Below, piece after piece: positions 58,840 to 64,000 of a DNA stretch of 64,000 nt (its first letter is position 1; each line of letters starts with the position of its first letter). The notes beneath the pieces are model-generated. The model had not been told where the DNA came from, did not search any database, and saw nothing but the letters and a program-made list of their open reading frames with translations. The stretch covers positions 2,207,001 to 2,271,000 of the forward strand of contig BSDZ01000011.1 of NCBI GenBank assembly GCA_030268105.1. The letters are read 5' to 3'. Position numbers and translations under genes: made by a program. This stretch comes from Volvox africanus (Eukaryota > Chlorophyta > Chlorophyceae > Chlamydomonadales > Volvocaceae).

Positions 58840-61800
58840 TCACATTCCCTCCCCGCCGTACGCCTCTGTGATGTACGTCTTGACGGAGGCAACCAGTCCA
58901 ATCGAGCTCAGAATGATGCTCACGGGAATGAGGGAGGTGAGCCAGGCCTTCTCCAGGCCGCCAAGCTTGCCGCTGAGCAGCTTTATCGCAAACCATGCAG
59001 GCAACGTGTATGCACATGTCAGGTAGGTCACGCTCGTCACGAAACCCACTGCGATCACGCGGACACGAGGAGGGGGGGAGAGGAGGTCTCGGCAGGCGAC
59101 AGCAGAAGGGTTTCCTTTGAAAGTGTGATATTCTATTAATTTGATGAGGTACATGTGCCGTGGTGCCGTGTGTTACGTGTTGGGTTTTGTATTTGGCCCA
59201 GCATGTTGTATTTACGTTCGTCAGGTAGCTGTGTGAATGTGTGTGAGTGCGCGCACGCTCGATTTGATGTTTCTGATGCCTGCCCTGGCCTGGGTACATG
59301 TAGGGGAGGCGAGGAGCGCCTTATGTTTTAACAATACATCATTAGTGGCAGTAATAGTTTCGTCGTTCGGGCCGAGGTGGGCGATACAGGGTGGCACGCA
59401 CCTAGCGTGCAGAAGAACGGAATAGCCACCGCCACCACTGCGGAGTATGCGGCCACGAAGGCCGTCGCCGCCAGCCACTGTTCACAATCCAATACGGTCG
59501 GGGGGGAAGGGGGAAACCGTGCCAGGAAAAATCGTTAATGGGCAGGGGTAAAGGACGGAAGGGACAAGAATGGGAGAATTGTACATTGTATCCCATATAT
59601 TATGTACACGTGTATAATAAATATCATAATTATAAATATATTATAATTATATTCTACATACATACGAACGTGCGGTGTGTAAATGCGTGGCGGTGTACTT
59701 CAACACATGCAAAATCGGGGCTGAAGCGGCGCCTGATGCATGCCGCGGTGCGATGGAGCTCCCCCTGTTACACGCACGGGCCCACGAGTCAAGGCGGGGC
59801 GGCGGGACGGTGGGGCGGGGACACGTCTCAACAGATGCTTGCGACATACGTTCACGCACGTACCCTGCTGATGCAGCGCGCCGCGTAACCCCGACGACAC
59901 ATACAGCACACGAGACACGTGAAGGCCCTAATGATTTGCATCTATCGGCGGCACCACGGATTCGTATTCAGATGGCCGATGGTGACGATTCGACCCATGT
60001 GTATATCCGTTAGTTTGCTAAACGTTAGTTTACCCCGAGGCCCGGCCTGGCAGGGGAATGCAGCCAGGGGAAAGAACCTACGTGGCTGCTGGAGTGGTCA
60101 CCCGTGCTCTTGGCATGTGTCTCCTGAGATGCACGTCGGGAGGGAGGGAGGGGCACACAAACCAGAGCCAGTCGGTTATCGACTAGCTATCGACACGCGA
60201 ACCGTTCTCGATGAAGCCCGCACAATTCGCGCCACATTTAGTTCGGACCCATGGGAATGAGAGCGTGGTTTCAGAGCCGGCCAGCATAGACGGCGAGAAT
60301 ACTCATACTATAAAGAGACTAAATATTCCTCCCACAGGTTAAATTACACATACTGCTCAACACAAACAGACATACAGCTGCTCCACGCAATGCTCTGGCA
60401 AGATATTCATTCTCCATTCCTCAATCCGCGCGCACTGCCGGATAATAAAACGGGTAGGTGTGGCCCCTCCATCTCCTCCCAAACAACGTCCCAAGGCACT
60501 TATATGACCTGTTCCCGCCCATGCGACCTCCCCGCGCTGTACTGTGCGCTTATTTCCATGGTGAAAATAGAGTTTCGCGCACGCATGTGGATAATCGCAC
60601 CTCCGCCCACAACTCGTCGTCGGTGGTCCTGCTGGCACGGCGGGATATCAGAACTAGTAGGTTGTGGGTCCAAACGTTGAGATTGACCAAGTATTGAGCC
60701 AGAGCCTGTTTAGGCAAGCAAACAAATATTCCGGGCGGAGCGGTGAGCGTGTGGGGCCCTGTTTCGGCAGCTTAAGATAACACAATTTCTACGATCGCCT
60801 TTCGATTCAAGGTAATTAAAGGTCCTAGGCCATAACCTGTACGGCCTGTACCGTTAGTGTACAGGCAGTGAGTGGGAGGCCAAGGCAGGACTTTTTGCTC
60901 TACATGTTAAGGAGTAAGAAAGATCTTAGGGACGTTTGGAATGCTGCTTCTCTTGGCGAAGGGGCAGTAACCGAATATGTACCTCCCAATTTACAAAAAA
61001 TGTCAGTTTTTTTATTTCAAAACGCTAGAGATACATAACTTAACACCAGATAAAACGCCAATAATGCTGTCTTTAGCTACAGATTTTAAGATTGATGATA
61101 CTTCTCATTTCAAGAGCCGAAGTCAAAGGATTCTACATACAGATGATGAATTTCCTGGAATATCGGTATTGTGAGCCAAACACTGACGGCGGCCGATGAG
61201 GTCATCGGATCCCTCACCTGCAGGAAGATGAACCCCGCAGCAACCTGCGCCAAGGGGCTGGGGTCCATATTAAAGATGACGATGCCGTGCACACTGGAGC
61301 CCTTGGACCAGTAGCCCACCGCACCGAAACCGCCGTACAGAGCGGTCATGATCGCCGTGCAGAGAGTCACGGCGTCGGAAAACCGCCCGGGGGATCTCAT
61401 GCTAGTAATCAGCTCCAAGAATGCGAATTGCCCACCGTAGGCTGCAGCACAGCGAATCGGATCGGTTCGATGGGGTCGAGATTGCGAAGATATGTACTTG
61501 TACGGTATGTAATACGGCGCGTCAGTAACAGATTGCAAGCTACTTAATTACGTACGGTCTCAAATGCGCGGACCCAACGAGAAAGAAAACACAGGGAGGA
61601 TGCCGAACCCCACCCCGGGTGGGGCACAGATGGACACCGAGGCCAGAAAGCCCTGGACGGTCGACCTGGCAATCAGATAGATATCTGAGGGGGGTCAACC
61701 CCCATATCTCCCCCCTTTTACGCGCAAAAGTAGAACAGTCGAGCTGCTAAATTCCGGGGGGAGAGAGGTTACACCTAAGCTTAAGAAAAAAAACAGTCCG

Positions 61801-64000
61801 AAGAACCGTCTCGCCTTCCACCACCCTAGGGTACAACTGTAGCCACCAGCCACCAGCCACCAGCCATCTTCAACATTAATGAGAGGACACTCGAGCATCA
61901 AGAAGTGCACACGAGCAATAAAATGGCGCACACTTCGCACAGACGAGGCCCCCTCCCTCCGTCCCATCCAAGCCATCCAACCCTACGCGCACGCACGCCA
62001 GCGATGCCTAAGGGTGATGACCCGGTGGCATGTTAAGGCGTCCCACAACCTTTCCTGACACGCCAAGGATTGCTGGTTGGATGTCAGCAGGCCACACTGC
62101 ACGGACGCACCGAAGATCAGATTGAGTACCGCCATCGCAACCGGAGCCCAGTTGCCGTTGAGAAAGTCATCCCCTATGAGCGGGCTGTGGCTGTGGCGGA
62201 CGAGGCCGGTGGCGAGACCCCCCCCAACACCTCCAGGTGGAATGGTGCCGCTGTTGCTGCCCTCTTGGGAGCTGCCTATAGAGGGGGAAAAGGGCGAAAA
62301 TACAGGTTCAGGAGAGATGGCCGATTTGTGACGAGCACAGCTGTACCATGGGACAGTGTCCTGGGGAACCCAGGTCATCGTCGTAGACAGCTCGGCTGCG
62401 CTTCACGTGCTGTTCTTTCTTTCACGCGCTGTTTCCTGCCAACATCTGGCTTTGTGCCAGGCACCCCGTACACCAGCGCCCCCTCGATAGTGTAGTAGCG
62501 CCAGCACTAGATAGGGAGGAGCCTCTACTGCTTTCGGACTTCTCTGAAGTCGTTATTCCACGGCATGTAGCATTGGTGATGACTGTGTGTTTAACGCGCA
62601 CAGTGGGTCCTTAGTATCAAGAGGGCTACTAGCTAATCGACGGAAGCCTATACGTCTGGCAAGCTCGAAGTCTCGTGCTTCGGAAGCAAGAAGGCAGGAC
62701 AGACTGACCCCCTATGAACTCATATCCTAGTAACTGGGCTTACGTGCGGATACCACCAGGTCATAAATGACGATCGCCAGGGCAATCATTTGAGACACCG
62801 TGCCTGCCATGAAAAATGAGCTGAGCTGCGTGAGATACCTGCGAGGGAAGAGCGGCGTTGGCATCAATGAACGAAGTAGCCAAGGGTTGGCGAAAGGATG
62901 TATGAGGTATCTGGCACTCATTCGGTAGGCATGCATGGATAAAATAATTACTATTTAAGTTGCTTGCATGTTAGGCGGAGATATACGTGAGCAGAACGTG
63001 TGAAGTAAAAGCTCATCAAACACTCTGATAATCCTGTTGGTCTCTGTTGACAAGCAAGAAAACCGAAAACGTGAAAATCGGAGTAGAAAACTTTGGGTTT
63101 TGTGGACGGATTTGGTTTTGCAATGGACAGGGTGGCAACCTCCGACGCGATTCGCCCCTGCTGCCCCCTCGCACCTGACTTGTCCCAGCAGCAGCACCAC
63201 CACACCCACAATGACAGAGCACTGCCAAAGCGGCAGGGCCTCTTCGAGGAGTGGCGCGATGGCGTGGTACAGGCTCTGAGTCGCAGCCAAGTGGAGAATG
63301 ATGCAGCGTGTAGCGTCCAGCGAGTAGATGGTGACGTATACAAGCACCCGGCCCTTACGGCCAGCAGCGGCCGCACCGATGTCACCGAATAGCACTACAG
63401 GAAGATTTGCAGCCAGGTGTGCGGTTTGTGCGTTATAAAGCAGACCCTCAAGATCGTGTGGTGCGTGACTTCGCGAAAACTCAGAGACCGCAACGGACCG
63501 TCTCGGCCGCATGCCGGATACCGAAGCAGTCCATGGAGCTGGTGCTCCAGCTCAGAGCAAGAGCTTGCACATAGGATTTGTTACCTACCAGCGTCCGGAA
63601 CTGCAGCGTAGAGTCGAGTGAAAAGAGTACCGGAGTACGCCGTTGATAGAGCCAAGGTGAAAAGCGTAACTGCGGGGCCGATGGAGAGAGTAATCGCAAT
63701 GAATGAAAGGTTTCGCAGTCGCGACCAATCCGTCCGAGGCTTTGCTGTTGCCAGACTCGAAGTAGCTTACCGAGCCCTGGAATCCATCCAAGGCGAGCGA
63801 AATCGCAAGGAATCAGCCAGAGACCCCAACCCAGCTGCAGAGTTAGCAAGGCTGCGGTCGTTTGCCATGTAGTACATTGACGACCGGCGGCTGCTTTGCA
63901 GCTATGCCCGCCTTGACTGCGTCGAGGATCAAGAGCATGACCTAGTTCCGCCGATTCCGGCGAAACTTGCTCGTTGATTGGCGCCTCATCCCCGAGGAGC
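58840..64000 (-). CDS. Amino acid/auxin permease (AAAP) family transporter, 5' end outside window
   Basis: Nine exons join with matching phases: 64000-63771, 63669-63589, 63394-63175, 62838-62744, 62275-62111, 61441-61137, 60301-60197, 59477-59402 and 59048-58840, giving 494 residues so far. Membrane segments follow the AAAP pattern (Aa_trans, PF01490): TWQTTAALLTLQLGWGLWLI, then ARLGWIPGL; LFTLALSTAYSGTLFTRLY; FGDIGAAAAGRKGRVLVY; IYSLDATRCIILHLAATQSL; WAPVAMAVLNLIFG; AYGGQFAFLELITSM; ALYGGFGAVGYWSKGSSV; WLAATAFVAAYSAVVAVAIP; GFVTSVTYLTCAYTLPAWF; SLIPVSIILSSIGLVASVK. Such proteins co-transport amino acids with protons across plasma or vacuolar membranes; the substrate cannot be told from sequence. 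The first exon is open to the window edge without an in-frame ATG, so the start lies to the right. The exon pair 61441-61137 and 60301-60197 is the least certain. Confidence 0.88.
59626..59650. repeat. Perfect A+T inverted repeat in a permease intron
   Basis: ATAATTATA, a 7-base spacer and TATAATTAT form a perfect inverted repeat. It lies in a very A+T-rich island (about 59580-59660) within the intron between exons 7 and 8. Confidence 0.9.

Noticed and set aside
1..64000. Search for CRISPR arrays, insertion sequences, prophage or bacterial operons
   Set aside because: Spliced eukaryotic genes fill the window; no regularly spaced repeats, transposase frames or ribosome-binding-site-spaced operons were seen.

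Overview
The window is nuclear DNA of a eukaryote, most likely a volvocine or other chlamydomonadalean green alga. This is inferred from short GT-AG (and some GC-AG) introns, Ala/Gln/Gly-rich proteins, an RWP-RK transcription factor with long low-complexity arms, TGTAA polyadenylation-type pentamers behind several genes, and abundant micro- and minisatellites. There is no sign of bacterial, organellar or viral sequence. Gene models were built by hand from frame, splice sites, intron phase and family resemblance; many exons lack an ATG and were found by reading the sequence directly.

Left part (1-14.6 kb): a minus-strand leucine-rich-repeat protein with a signal peptide (438-1493, 3' end unresolved); a minus-strand membrane-anchored MYND-TPR-RING-H2 protein (3902-8996); and, head to head with it across 376 bp, a complete nine-exon isovaleryl-CoA dehydrogenase (9373-14585, plus). 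A 6 kb stretch follows (14.6-20.6 kb) in which I found no convincing gene.

Middle part (20.6-39.8 kb): a giant RWP-RK transcription factor of about 1,900 residues (20608-28435, plus), tail to tail with an F-box protein (29741-34558, minus) that seems to carry two PAN/apple-like modules and a phloem-protein-2-like lectin domain, with a tRNA-SINE-like duplicated element in one intron. Then come a small unresolved two-exon 3' gene end with a C-terminal CVIC (36032-36426) and a complete four-exon DUF2462/UPF0390 basic protein (37335-37864).

Right part (39.8-64 kb): two tandem paralogues of a large protein family I do not recognise (gene A 39790-45121; gene B 46563-54824). They share exon structure, a non-canonical GC-AG intron, a conserved internal motif and a C-terminal ankyrin repeat. 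They differ by a huge poly-Gln expansion in B, and are stitched together by near-identical tracts that include a whole intron, which points to recent gene conversion. The right end holds a minus-strand amino acid/auxin permease family transporter (58840 to beyond 64000). The genes do not form a pathway; this is an ordinary mixed nuclear neighbourhood. The A/B pair is the best candidate for something undescribed.
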